A stretch of 64,000 nt of DNA from Melitaea cinxia. Taxonomy: Eukaryota; Arthropoda; Insecta; Lepidoptera; Nymphalidae. Each line of letters opens with the position of its first letter. The first letter of the stretch is position 1. This document shows positions 53,555 to 64,000 of this stretch, in pieces. The position numbers and the translations under genes are program-made. The stretch spans positions 16,198,081-16,262,080 of the forward strand of contig NC_059405.1 of NCBI RefSeq assembly GCF_905220565.1, in the 5' to 3' direction. A model generated the notes under the pieces. That model was not told the origin of the DNA, made no database searches, and saw nothing but the letters and a program-made list of their open reading frames with translations.

Positions 53555-53890
53555 TAAGACGATGGGCTCCTTCTGCGGGACAGTAATGTCCCAGAAGAAG
53601 AATGACGAGCGGATAAGAAAGGAGGACGCCGATAAGACCTCCCTCCGCATCGACGAACGGGGGTGCGTAAAAGGCGCTACTTAATGCGTCGGACCGAGAT
53701 GGGAACCTGGTCCTGCTAGACACGGCGTTGTCGGGACTGTTCAGAGGTGAGCCGGACAGTCCCCCTGGAGAGTCTAGCCTTTTTGCCGAGGCCAGTCTGT
53801 CGCTTAAGGGATCCCGTTGCCTGCAGATCCGAGACCCTCCAATTAAAGCAGCTGAAGGCTCCCGCAGGGGTTTTGATCGCTATATAGTAT
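53555..53890 (+). mobile_element. R1-like LINE G, 3' fragment
   Basis: Reads SFCGTVMSQKKNDERIRKED in frame, parallel to FCETVMSQKENDERMRE at 42.7 kb, and ends in a TAA near 53683. The 3' untranslated region (AGATGGGAACCTGGTCCTGC, AGAGGTGAGCCGGACAGTCC, CTCCCGCAGGGGTTTTGATC) matches the 42277-42916 copy but stops before the extreme 3' end seen there. Confidence 0.85.
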
Positions 53891-54478
53891 TATAACTTAA
53901 AACACATTGAATTAAAAATAACCCAAAGGAAAATATATTTTGTTATTGTGTAGCTACTAAATTAATAAGAAAATGATTACATTACAGAATTATTAATTAA
54001 ACAACCAACCCTCTTACTACCCTATAACCGTTATAACCACCCACGATGAAGGAAACACCAACGGTTCAGGAAGACGGAATAGCTTAAGCCTTAGTCTTCC
54101 TCTTGAGTATGTGTCAGACTCAGTACTATATTTCCTAAGTTCTCATTCACATTATTACAAAGGGGAGGTTTTGAATATCCCAATCCGCCACGTTTCGCGA
54201 TCACTGTCTTCGATCCAGTTCTTTACAAAATTTCAACTTAGCTCTTCCGTTTTGATAACATTTTAAACTGTTAACGGTCTTCGATCTTACACTTCCGGTT
54301 TAAATATTGCAAAATTTTGTTACAAATTAATTTTCAATTTCAAACTTATTACTACGTTGAAGATGATAGGAAAATATTTGTAATACTTTTTTTTATAAAG
54401 CCTCGTGAGCTCAAAGGCGCTTTGGGAAGTTATTGAATAAGTAATTTCGTACGTCAAAGGTTCTCGTATGTTATTAAT
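53891..54478. other. Unassigned stretch
   Basis: No gene or recognised element. Confidence 0.4.
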
Positions 54479-54512
54479 CAGGGTACATGTACAATTATGT
54501 ACAAGTACCCTG
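54479..54512. other. 15-bp-stem hairpin
   Basis: CAGGGTACATGTACA, loop ATTA, TGTACAAGTACCCTG. Fourteen of fifteen positions pair. The arms are too short for a normal microRNA precursor. Confidence 0.75.
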
Positions 54513-55171
54513 ACCGAAAAATTTACAGCGTAGTTAAAAATTTTGTTCATATGTATTCGTGTTAAGACTTTGAACATTATATTGAATCTCTTAAAACTTA
54601 AGCAACAAAAGACTTGACGAAAAAATAATTAATAGCTCCAGCATCGTGTGTTCAACTCGATTTTCCCTGCGTTTATAATTTTTACGCTGTTTACGTTACA
54701 TAAATTAGAGTTTGAATGAATGTGAATTTTTCTTTTGGTGAATTTCAACTTTATAACAAAAATAATTGAGAAATCAATTGTCAAGCTTTCTGAAACAAAA
54801 GGAAGTTTTCGAAATTTGACAGGCATCTTTGTATTATATGTGTCTGTTAAAAATTCAACACATGTAATATAAACACAATAAATAATTATATTTTTTGTGT
54901 TGAAGCACCTCAAGAGTAGATTACCTATAGTTGAAACTTTCCCAAAGTTTCGTCAAATAACATGTTGGTTGTGTCGACGTCAAAGGATTCAACATAAAAT
55001 TAATCACAAGAAACTTGACAGCGTGAAGTTGGAGTTGTGACCGCAAATCAGCTCACCGCAAGCGCTGTTGACAGTCAACTACCGAACGTTACGCAAATCA
55101 GCGGTTCTCGACATCCAGTTTTGCGTGTCACGCTTTTCTAAAGAAATCAAGCAAAAAAATATCCACAGTAC
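54513..55171. other. Unassigned stretch
   Basis: A 94-codon minus-strand frame near 54629-54913 is AT-rich and lacks domains or a plausible gene context. Confidence 0.4.
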
Positions 55172-55433
55172 ACATGACATAGGCCCCCGCAAGTTTGCGC
55201 CAAAAATGGCGTGAACTCGTATGCGTCGCCCATAGTCACCACGCTGGACAGGCGGGTTTGTGATCACAGGGCTGGCTTTGTCGCACCGAAGACGCTGCTG
55301 CCCGTCTATGGCCTGTGTACTTCAAAGCCAGTTGGATGGTTATCCCGTCATCGGTCGGCTTTGTAATTTCCAAGGTGGTAGTGGAACTGTGTTATCCCTT
55401 AGTCGCCTCTTACGATAACCACGGGAAGAGAGT
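55172..55433 (-). repeat. Element D copy
   Basis: GACATAGGCCCCCGCAAGTT, CACGCTGGACAGGCGGGTTT, TCGCACCGAAGACGCTGCTG and CCTTAGTCGCCTCTTACGAT. Confidence 0.8.
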
Positions 55434-56295
55434 GAGAAGCTTAATACATAATTAACGGAACTGAAGTACAACGACTTGTAAACAACCCACAACTAGACGA
55501 AGGATGATAAAATTATAATCTTTATACTCTATTATATTTGAAAAAAAAACTGAACATACTGTTGCACTTTAAAATTCTTTATATATATTCTGTTACATTA
55601 TGTAAATGGGCAAACAGGTTCCCTCTTTAGCCTCATCCAATAAACAAGGAATATATTTAGAAGACATTTAAAACACGTCTTTGTAATATTCTAACCGAAA
55701 AGTATGTGTAGCTATTAAATAATATTTTCGACGTCAAAGGAGTCCTAGCATAATCGGGTCACGGGAGCTCTAGACGCTCCGGCGACTGAGGCGAATTAGC
55801 TTAGAGCGGTGTCAGTGGAAAATCCGATAACCCCCAGAACACCACCGGGGGCAAATCGTCCATCCATTTTAGTGTTCAGATGTACGAAGTTTAAATTTGT
55901 CCCACAGTTATTTGTGTCTAACTTGACTAATCTAAATCTCGTGTCAGGCGTTTTAGTTCCGATGTTGAACTAGTTTTAGCGTTTCCGTGATAAGTTTATT
56001 CGTGAAGTACTGATTAAGACTTATAAAGCTTATTTAAATGGATTTTTAAATATATTTTAAGATACTAACTGTCTATATTTTTTCTATCTTGTTTTATCTT
56101 ATGTAGATTGTGTATTTCACATCACAGGATCAGGGTTTAAACTGTGGAACAGTGTACAGGCTGGAAAAAAGTCACTTTCAAGAAAACCACAATCCGCAAA
56201 CACTTGAAGTCACTTAACATCTTAACCGTTTACATAAGTGTCCTTTGTCACGACTTTTTTTTTTTCAATAATATCCGACTTAAATTATAATTTTT
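55434..56295. other. Unassigned stretch with a GC-rich patch
   Basis: At about 55755-55860, CACGGGAGCTCTAGACGCTC, CGGCGACTGAGGCGAATTAG and CAGAACACCACCGGGGGC form a GC-rich block of unknown origin, possibly transposon coding or 5' untranslated sequence. The rest is AT-rich with nothing recognised. Confidence 0.4.
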
Positions 56296-56905
56296 TAATC
56301 GACTTCCAAAAAAGGAGGAGGTTCTCAATTCGACTGTATTTTTTTTTTTTTATGTATGTTACATCAGAACTTTTGACCGGGTAGACCGATTTCGACAAAT
56401 TTTGTTTTAATCGAAAGGTTGTGTGTGCCAATTGGTCCCATTTAAATTTATTTGAGATCTAAAAACTACTTTTCGAGTTATATCTAATAATGCGTTTTTA
56501 CTTGACGCTTTTTTCGTCGACCTCCGTTGTATTATACCGCATTACTTTCTACTGGATGTACCGATTTTGATAATTCTTCTTTTGTTGGAAAGGGGATATT
56601 CTTAGTTTGTTACCGTGATAAGGAAACCAGGATATGATGATGGGATCCCAGAGAAATCGAGGGAAACTCTCGAAAATCCGCAATAACTTTTTACTGGGTG
56701 TACCGATTTTGATAATTTTTAATTTAATCGAAAGCTGATGTTTATCATGTGGTCACACATAAATTTTATCGAGATCTGATGACTACTTTTTGAGTAATCT
56801 TTGATAACGCGTAGTTGCTTGACTATTTTTTCGTCGATCTACGTTGTATTACTTGTCGATGTAATTGAAGTCGGTTTTTTTTTCGTTTGCGAGCAAACAC
56901 AATTA
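56296..56905 (+). repeat. Element E, long copy 1
   Basis: About 610 bp from AATCGACTTCCAAAAAAGGA to GAAGTCGGTTTTTTTTTCGT and GCGAGCAAACACAATTA. The CCGACTTC/GAAGTCGG ends are inverted relative to each other. The inside contains repeated TTTTACTGGGTGTACCGATT motifs. It has no coding capacity. Confidence 0.85.
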
Positions 56906-57368
56906 TTTTTAAGACGGATCGCTTTAAGTAGTCGTTACTTTCCACATAATTACTTTTGGACCGACTTGTAGGTCTAGAAAAACTCGTCGGCTACATTTTA
57001 TATCAAAATTCATAGACAATATTTTAATATATAATTGTTGTCCTCAAAACAAAAAAAAATGATTTCGATTCACACCACTAACAAAAAAACATCCTCAAAA
57101 TGTGACCACGAGACAAGCAAGGGGCTTCGGAATAAAAAAAGAACGTCCACTAAAATGTTATGTCCTCCCGTGACCATGGTTGCTGTAAAGTAAAATCTGA
57201 AAAAGTTGTTTCATTGTAAAAAGTTATGAGGTAAAAAAATACGAGTAAAACCGCGTGTCACAGCGCTAGTATACAATAATTCAGCCGATTTTGAGAAACA
57301 AATGTTATCACCCGACAAAATTCCAAACGATAATATACGAATGATAGAGAAACGCAATTATGCTATAA
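56906..57368. other. Spacer between two E copies
   Basis: Contains CCCGTGACCATGGTTGCTGT at 57170 shared with the right flank of the tRNA array, directly after a scrap of E (AAATGTTATGTCCTCC). Otherwise unassigned. Confidence 0.5.
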
Positions 57369-57987
57369 TTTTTAACCGACTTCCAAAAAAGGAGGAGGTT
57401 CTCAATTCGTTTGTATTTTTTTTTTTTTTTTTTATGTATGTTACATCAGAACTTTTGACCGGGTAGACCGATTTCGACAAATTTTGTTTTAATCTAAAGG
57501 TGGTGTGTGCCAATTGGTCCCATTTAAATTTATTTGAGATCTAACAACTACTTTTCGAGTTATATCTAATAATGCGTTTTTACTTAACGCTTTTTTCGTC
57601 GACCTACGTTGTATTATACCACATAACTTTCTACTGGGTGTACCGATTTTAATATTTCTTTTTTTGTTGGAAAGGGGATATCCCTAGTTTGGTACCATGA
57701 TAAGGAAACCAGGATCTGATGATGGGATACCAGAGAAATCGAGGGAAACTCTCGAAAATCCGCAATAACTTTTTACTGGGTGTACCGATTTTGATAATTT
57801 TTAATTTAATCGAAAGCTGATGTTTATCATGTGGTCACATATAAATTTTATCGAGATCTGATAACTACTTTTTGAGTAATCTTTGATAACGCGTAGCTGC
57901 TTGACTATTTTTTCGTCGATCTACGTTGTATTACTTGTCGATGTAATTGAAGTCGGTTTTTTTTTCGTTTGCGAGCAAACACAATTA
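57369..57987 (+). repeat. Element E, long copy 2
   Basis: Nearly the same sequence as 56296-56905 in the same orientation, with a longer T-run near 57418-57434 and scattered substitutions. The pair may reflect a local duplication or two insertions. Confidence 0.85.
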
Positions 57988-58261
57988 TCATTCATAGCTA
58001 AATCGTCGCGTGAACGTGAGGTGAAGTAACGAGAAACGGAAGATGATTTTTTTTTCATCAAACGTGTCGTTGACGAAACGTCTCGATGGGGTTGTGGTGC
58101 AAAAATTTTCCATGCAATTAACCATGCCAGCGGATCGTTAGTGATCACGCGGCTGCACTTCCCTGCCGGGGCCTATTGCTATATCACATAGGTACGCGTA
58201 GCTATTGACATAACTAACGTAATTGCTCGGTTATAATTCATAACAAAATTAAATTAATTCG

Positions 58262-58437
58262 AATTTTCGAAGTAAAACTTCTTTACAAACGCTTGACTTG
58301 GGGAGTAAGCTGGTGAATGTGGGACAAGCGCGTTACGAAAGGTGTGATCGGGCGAGGTGAACGGAAGTTGAGAGGGAGATATAAGTTAGTGAAGAAAGAA
58401 AGTTTTACTTTAGTCGTGTGGTGTAAAGCAACTCGTT
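58262..58437. mobile_element. MITE-like element O, copy 3
   Basis: Left end CGAAGTAAAACTTCTTTAC; right end AAAGTTTTACTTTAGTCGTG and TGGTGTAAAGCAACTCG. The interior GTGATCGGGCGAGGTGAACG and GAAGTTGAGAGGGAGATATA matches 16930-16985. Confidence 0.65.
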
Positions 58438-58627
58438 TTTTTTATTCTTTATAGCTAATAATATATTTGTATAAAGCCACAATTATATAAATACTTACCG
58501 GGTCGTTATTTTTAATATAGGTATAATCTGATGAAATCTGATGCATACTTACGGTCCTTCTCATGAATAGTTAGTGTATCTGTAACTATGGCGCTTGTTA
58601 TGCCAACGATGCCGCAATATTTATTAT

Positions 58628-58850
58628 AGCCCGTTGGCGCAGTTTGAAGTGACTTGTGTTATTGTTGGTTCGATTCCCGCCTGAGTATGGATTTAATATT
58701 TTTATTTATATATTTAATATTTCTATGTATATTTATCAAAATAAAATAAGTATGAACATTGTACCTATATCAGTCAGTTGTTACCTATAACACAAGCATT
58801 AAGTCGCTTATCGTAGGAACAGACGACCGTGTGTTATAAGGTATTTAATT
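58628..58850 (+). mobile_element. SINE A, full-span copy
   Basis: Head GCCCGTTGGCGCAGTTTGAA with A-box-like sequence, B-box-like GGTTCGATTCCCGCCTGAGT, AT-rich centre and the 3' end ACAGACGACCGTGTGTTATA. It has a small internal change between the two boxes. Confidence 0.82.
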
Positions 58851-59397
58851 ATTCGTAATATACAGCTCTAACTGCAAAACAGACAGTTAACAATAACAAA
58901 ATAAAAAAGTCAAACTCATATACATAAAAATAAAAATAATGAACCTGCAGCGTTGACTAATACTTAGTTATTCTTGAAAAATGTATCTCTCAAAAGAAAC
59001 GTTCTTAGAAAAATCAAGTAATCATAGTAATGCCTATCCAAGCCGATGTTTCTGTGTCAACTTAGGTCGCTACTTTTCCTTTTTTAATTAGCTGTAATGA
59101 TACTTACGTCATTCTCACTCTAAGCGATTTCAAGATTGTTACCCCTTGTTATATATTTATTTATTTATTAGGGATGATACACAGCATAGAAAAAGTTATA
59201 AAAAAAAACAAGAATGAAATAAAATCATAAAGGCCAATTACGACCATCCGTCCGTTAAAAATTAAATAAACGTGAAAATAAGAGAAGGTAACAAAACAAA
59301 TTATTCAGTTTAATTATTAAAAAAATTAAAAAAATATTGATATTAGTTACCTAACAAACTTAATTCCTTGCGGTACAAATTGACTACTTGGTACTTA
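58851..59397. other. Unassigned stretch
   Basis: Nothing recognised. Confidence 0.4.
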
Positions 59398-59540
59398 ATG
59401 GCTCCTGGGGGGATTGGGGATTGGGTCGGCAACGCGCTTGCGATGCTTCTGGTGTTGCAGGTGTCTATAAGCTACGGTAATCGCTTACCCATCAGGTGAG
59501 CCGTACGCTTGTTTTCCGACCTAGTGACATAAAAAAAATG
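59398..59540 (+). repeat. Element C, 5'-truncated, little-diverged copy
   Basis: Begins at GGCTCCTGGGGGGATTGGGG and runs to GACCTAGTGACATAAAAAAA. The clean 5' truncation with intact A-rich 3' end is typical of retroposition. Confidence 0.85.
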
Positions 59541-60239
59541 GTTATGAATAACTTGATTTAGGGTTTACTTAATTGTATGGATTATATATCACCAGTTCCA
59601 GTTCCTATTTTACCAGATCTACCCATTTAACTATAAGTTTTTTTTTTATTCTTTACACATATACGTAAGCTCTAGCAATATTTCTATTTTAACGTATTTC
59701 TGGAAGAAATTATATACCAATTATTAGAGAAATTTACCACTTAGTTATGATTAATCACGTCGTAGGGTTTTCTTTGCTAAATTAATAGCTTGAGCGTAAC
59801 TACGTCATTACTACAAAAAAAAAAAAAAAAAAAAAAAAATCAATTGAAATTTCTTGAATAGCCTCCTTTCTGATGTGGATTTTAAACCTAAATTCTAAAT
59901 GACGGAAACGTTTAAAAATAAATACACCCTAATTTCAATATGAAAAATTAAATCGTAAACCAATTTAGATTCTATCGCAAAAATGTTCGTCGATTTGTTA
60001 TGTGTATATATTAAAATCCTTTCGAATAACTCAAATAACAGTATATCATTTTTATATGAAAATTTTTTAAGCAAATATTTGCGTAAACTACGTGTTATTG
60101 AAACGATGAATGGTCTCGGTGCATGTTCCGGGTTTTTTTTTTTAAGCTATGCACTCTGATGCGTCGGAATGGTGAATTGAATGAAAAATATAGTCACGTT
60201 TATAATGATTCTAGTTTACTTAACGTGCTTAACGCTTTC
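59541..60239. other. Unassigned stretch with A25 run
   Basis: An A25 homopolymer at 59815-59839 may be the tail of an unrecognised retroposed copy. Otherwise nothing was seen. Confidence 0.4.
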
Positions 60240-60435
60240 GTTCAAGTTTTTGAAGTGAAAACTTCTTTTGGCGCTCCGCACACATATTTTTTCGTAGTAA
60301 GTTAGACTGATCCGTCACGCTCTGAGGTGAAAGGCCCGATCGGGTGAACTCGGGACCGCCGAGTGCACCCGAGCGAGAAGGATACAGTCAGCGGCTCTTG
60401 GCTGTTGTGTCGCTGTGTTTAGTATAATTCACAAT

Positions 60436-61059
60436 TAGGGACACGATATCGCAACCATAAGTATCGATATCGATATAGTATCGGTATCGAAACAAAAGTA
60501 TCAAATTAGTAATAGCATCGAAACTCAAGTATCGATATGAGTAAGTATTGAATAAATTTTGAGTTTCCTTATTACTTTAAATTAATTCACATCCACAACA
60601 GAGGCGCGCAGATCATGAATGAGACCTGTTGTGATTCATTAATGGACCACAATGAAAATAAAAATAAACAACTTAGATACAAAAAAGGTTTTATTTCTAC
60701 TAAACACATTATGGAGAAGAGATAAACATATTAATTGTGTTTGCAGACAAACGAAAAAAACCGACTTCAATTACATCGACAAGTAATACAACGTAGATCG
60801 ACGAACAATTAGTCAAATAACTACGCGTTATCAAAGATTACTCAAAAAGTAGTTATCAGATCTCGATAAAATTTAAATGTTAAATTGGTATTTACGAGTT
60901 AGTTGCTCGTTTATTTTTTCTTTTTATGGAATCGATACTTGATGCTAAGTACTGATATTAGTACTAAGTATCGAAAGGAAGTATCGAATTTCTGAATACT
61001 AGTATCGAATCAAAAGGTAGCGATATGAGTAAAGTATCGGATTCGATATCGTGTCCCTA
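60436..61059. mobile_element. Non-autonomous hAT-type DNA transposon
   Basis: Perfect 16-bp terminal inverted repeats TAGGGACACGATATCG (60436-60451) and its complement (61044-61059), flanked by a perfect 8-bp direct repeat TTCACAAT (60428-60435 and 61060-61067). An 8-bp target duplication is the hAT hallmark. Both subterminal regions are full of AGTATCGA-type motifs, likely transposase binding sites. At 624 bp it has no transposase, and it contains a nested E fragment. Confidence 0.9.
60741..60890 (-). repeat. Element E fragment nested in the hAT element
   Basis: ATTGTGTTTGCAGACAAACG, AACCGACTTCAATTACATCG, AACTACGCGTTATCAAAGAT and GTAGTTATCAGATCTCGATA; the third layer of nesting here. Confidence 0.78.
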
Positions 61060-61112
61060 TTCACAATGAAATTTTCACTTCTGCCGTGCGGTCGTAAGCA
61101 CACACTCTAGAT

Positions 61113-61753
61113 TTTTTTTTAGTTAGCATCAATGGGTGGTCCAATCAATGGTGGTCCTTCATTATCTTTTTTTTAACCTTTTTTATCTTTTACTAAGTAC
61201 TGATTTGAATGATTTTTTTTTTTATTCAAAAGCTTGTACTTGTCGTGTGATCCCGTTTCAATTTGGGTGCCATCTGATGAGTTTAATATTTGAGTTACAC
61301 CAAATAATGTATATTCCATTATATCTAGATACTAGTCTACGAGTAGCCACTGAATAGTACATAGACTTTTGACTCCTATTTCATATTTTTGATTCAGAGA
61401 GGAAAAAAGTTTAGATGTTAACTGTCAATAAATAATAATTAAATTGTACTTACTGCCTACAGCAACTCTACGTTTGAATTTTTAAAACGCTAATACCAAC
61501 ATAAAAGCGAAAGGGTTCATCAAAAAAAAACGAACGGTATCCGCTCAAGTAAATTACGTTAAAACAGGAAATACTACAAAAGAATTAAAAAAAAACAACT
61601 AAAAGCAAATTAATGGTTCTAATTAATTAACTCCTTTATTCTTTAGAGATTATTTTCTTTTAGAAAAAGTTTTTTGATTATTTAAATATTAATTTTGGTG
61701 TAATGTTAAGGTCGGTTCCGTTTCGTAACTTTAACTTCTTATTGTATAATATC
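61113..61753. other. Unassigned stretch
   Basis: A possible faint E remnant near 61230-61290 (CTTGTCGTGTGATCCCGTTT). No gene. Confidence 0.4.
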
Positions 61754-62345
61754 TTTAAACGAGCAATTTTATATATATATATATATATTTTTTTTTTTTT
61801 AAATGTCGTTTTACCCGTATTTTCTGGCACTGAAAAAATGACTACAATATCATTAGAATACGAAGGTAAATTTCGCCACCTCTATAAGCTTATATAATAG
61901 CTCAGGTGGGAAATCGAACGGGCCCAAAACAAGAAGAACACGGTTAGAATCCACATCGGTTTTTTTTTCTCTTTTTTTTTTAAATTGCACTCGTGATTTT
62001 TTTATATTAATAACCAGTTCTTATTTTTTTATTATTATATCGTTAAGATCTAAAAATGTTATTCATATTTCATCAGTATGTAAGTAATGCGTATAAAAAA
62101 ATTAAATTTCCAAAATACACGATCTACCAAAAAGAAAACCAACCAAAAGCTATACTCGGTCATACCCTTTAGCCTGTAATATCTCCATGGCCTCGTAGCC
62201 ATAGGCCTCTTTCCACATGTAAGAGAAGGATCAGAGCTTAATCCACCACGCTGCTCTAATGCGGGTTGGCGGATAAATTCCCTACTAATCAGCCCCCATA
62301 ACCCTCCTACTAATCTAACTCGGTCATCCGGGTACTAAATCTATT
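61754..62345 (+). repeat. Element N, copy 2, interrupted by SINE B
   Basis: ACGAGCAATTTTATA and a (TA)n run, GAATACGAAGGTAAATTTCG, a tRNA-like block AATAGCTCAGGTGGGAAATC and ACGGTTAGAATCCACATCGG, then ATACTCGGTCATACCC. A SINE B interrupts it; ACTCGGTCATCCGGGTACTA after the SINE resumes the N end. Confidence 0.65.
62170..62287 (-). mobile_element. SINE B 3' portion nested in element N
   Basis: AGCCTGTAATATCTCCATGG, GAGCTTAATCCACCACGCTG and ATGCGGGTTGGCGGATAAAT; truncated before the tRNA head. Confidence 0.75.
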
Positions 62346-62549
62346 AAATAATAGACTGATAAGTAAGGTTTGTATTGCGATGGTGCTGTTGTGTGGTTAT
62401 GACTAACTAGTGGTCGCCCAGTGGTCGAAATTCGACCATAATTAATTTCAATTATAAGTTTCAACATTAAACGAAAGAGTATATTATGCGTGTGTATGTC
62501 AAATATATGGCAGTCTGTGTAATTTTTATTTTATTGCTTTAATATATTT

Positions 62550-62968
62550 TTGGAACGAAGTTCCTTACGGCAGTCTTGACATTTGGCTGGGCGACCGAAC
62601 TGAAAAAAATGTGATACTAAAACCGTAAGAAAAATATATAACAGAAGTGACGTAATATCGGTCACATGACTGTATAATATGACATCTGTAACACTAAAAT
62701 AAACAAATAAAGACACATGTCGACAAAAATAAATAAAGACACATGTTTTTTTATTTCACGTAATAGTTTGAATTATTATTATTATTATTTTGTTTGATTT
62801 ATTTTATTTTACGGTATTTGTTATTTTCTAAAATACTAAATTTCCTAAATACTTTTATGTAATTAATTAAAAACCAGTCAACAAAATTAAAAAACAAATC
62901 AAGAACTAGAAAATATATATAAAATTCAAATTGTGTTGCTTCTATACTATCCGAAGGAACTTCGTTCC
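62550..62968. repeat. Possible inverted-repeat element P
   Basis: GGAACGAAGTTCCTT at about 62553 and its complement AAGGAACTTCGTTCC at about 62954 face each other about 400 bp apart; the motif is itself palindromic. The interior is AT-rich with a duplicated AATAAAGACACATGT block near 62704-62745. Confidence 0.45.
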
Positions 62969-63034
62969 TACCTGGTGTCCCATGACACCACATAATTTTT
63001 TATTTATTATACATAATTTTTAAAAAATATTAGC

Positions 63035-63155
63035 ATTCTGCGCTCCTTCTCGATATAAACTATAAGTATGCGAAATTTCATACTCCTCCGTCCTCACAAT
63101 TGTCGTAAAAAGAGGTAAAATTTTTTTGTATCACTTATTAATATATAGATTAATA
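63035..63155 (-). repeat. Dispersed repeat L, minus fragment
   Basis: AGCATTCTGCGCTCCTTCTC, AGTATGCGAAATTTCATACT, CCTCCGTCCTCACAATTGTC and ACTTATTAATATATAG are the reverse of the L block at 34755. Confidence 0.65.
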
Positions 63156-63896
63156 TTTCTTGTCCTAAATATTAAATAAATCAAGTCTTTCGAAATCTCT
63201 TTGACGTGTTTTTCTCAGCGTCGTATAAATTACGTTTGCGGGCTTTCAGACTTAGCAAATATTTTAATAAACACTGTTGGCACAGATTTATCGTTTGTTT
63301 CGTTTTCCTTTATTAAATAATATTTGTTAAATTTCTAAATAAGATAAAAATATAAAAGCTTCAACTAATATTCGTTACTTTTACAATTGTAACTATTATG
63401 AAGATTAACTAACGCGATTCCGAGTAATCAGTATTTCCCTGTTTACTAAATTCCGTAATTTTTTATTCAAAAAACGCCTCGTTTTCTCACGCTCATCAAT
63501 CGTTTAAACACGGTAATTTTGTGACCGGTGAAGCGTACTCGTAGGTACCGGCCTTAAGTCAATAGAAGAGTCCTACGTTTTCTCGTCCCCATTATTAAGT
63601 CCCATTCTAAATCCGAACACTATTTATTTGCGTCTCGTCGAGTCTTAGGAGCTACTTAGTCGTCGCTGCGACTAAGTTACTTGCAGAAATAGTTCTATTT
63701 GCCTCTACTGCTTTGCACCGGTGTCCTCGAGTTATTTGTCTAGGCGCAATGCGGAAGTACGTTGTTTTATATGCTTTGTTGTTATATAACTCATTTTCCT
63801 CATATCCTTGTATTTCTTCATCTCTCTCTCTGTTAACAATCATAAAATTTTTATCTATCAATAACGTTATATGTCAGATAAACATCTCGAACCTTA
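63156..63896. other. Unassigned stretch
   Basis: No gene or recognised element; short frames near 63652 and 63713 have no domain support. Confidence 0.4.
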
Positions 63897-64000
63897 TCAC
63901 GATTTAGCCTGTAACTTTCCACTAGTGAGCGTAGGCCTCCTTCTTATGTAAGAGAAGAATCGCAGCTAAATTCACCACGTTACTCCACTGTGGGTTGGAT
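63897..64000 (-). repeat. SINE B, running off the window end
   Basis: GATTTAGCCTGTAACTTTCC, GTAGGCCTCCTTCTTATGTA and CACCACGTTACTCCACTGTG; the rest would lie beyond position 64000. Confidence 0.7.

Larger units (their letters stand above)
60240..61112 (+). repeat. Element J, carrying a hAT-like insertion
   Basis: Left part (60247-60427) matches the reverse of 31856-32020: GTAAGTTAGACTGATCCGTC, CACGCTCTGAGGTGAAAGGC, CACCCGAGCGAGAAGGATAC. The right part resumes at 61068 (AAATTTTCACTTCTGCCGTG and CGGTCGTAAGCACACAC), an inverted version of the left GAAGTGAAAACTTC end. The right end also resembles family O. Confidence 0.65.

Overview
The window looks like nuclear DNA from a lepidopteran insect (moth or butterfly). 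It is AT-rich, has no bacterial-style genes, and is packed with short interspersed elements and LINE 3' ends of types I know from lepidopteran genomes. That assignment rests on recognising those families, not on a database search. I found no host protein-coding gene. The recognisable protein-coding sequence is a set of decayed retrotransposon C-termini: a jockey-like remnant near 0.2 kb, a second near 10.5 kb, an RTE-like one near 28.5-29.1 kb (minus), and R1-clade LINE 3' ends near 42.3-42.9 kb (minus) and 53.6-53.9 kb (plus). The window could be intergenic, a very large intron, or a repeat-rich chromosome such as the W; the sequence alone does not decide.

Most of the window is a mosaic of repeat families, labelled here for cross-reference. 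A and B are tRNA-derived SINEs. C is a roughly 280-bp element ending in an A-run. D is a LINE-type 3' end with a (GAT)n tail. E is an element bounded by CCGACTTC and GAAGTCGG. F and M are LINE 3' untranslated regions. G is the R1-like LINE. H, I, J, K, L, N, O, P, Q and R are other dispersed repeats or MITE-like elements. Nested insertions with readable target-site duplications give a relative chronology: B into M near 4.1-4.4 kb, D into E near 15.9-16.2 kb, G into H near 35.9 kb, G into an F-like host near 42.3-42.9 kb, and a hAT-type element into a J element near 60.4-61.1 kb.

The standout feature lies at 44163-47826. It is an almost perfectly homogeneous array of a 311-bp unit, each unit carrying a 72-nt tRNA-like gene with intact pol III A and B boxes and a T5 terminator. 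Eight tRNA copies run on the minus strand, then the array inverts and four run on the plus strand. This forms a palindrome with about 1.32-kb arms and a loop of about 139 nt. The whole block sits between two 16-bp direct repeats (TAGATGATGCTTAACA), as if inserted as one piece. The tRNA folds into a full cloverleaf but has an odd anticodon loop (apparent GGU, C33 instead of U33). A diverged relative of the tRNA and its tail lies 1.4 kb downstream at 49190-49300.

The unassigned stretches between repeats are AT-rich and show no convincing exons. A few GC-rich patches (25.1, 34.0, 41.1 and 55.8 kb) and two splice-site-like configurations (2.6 and 32.4 kb) are noted as weak candidates.
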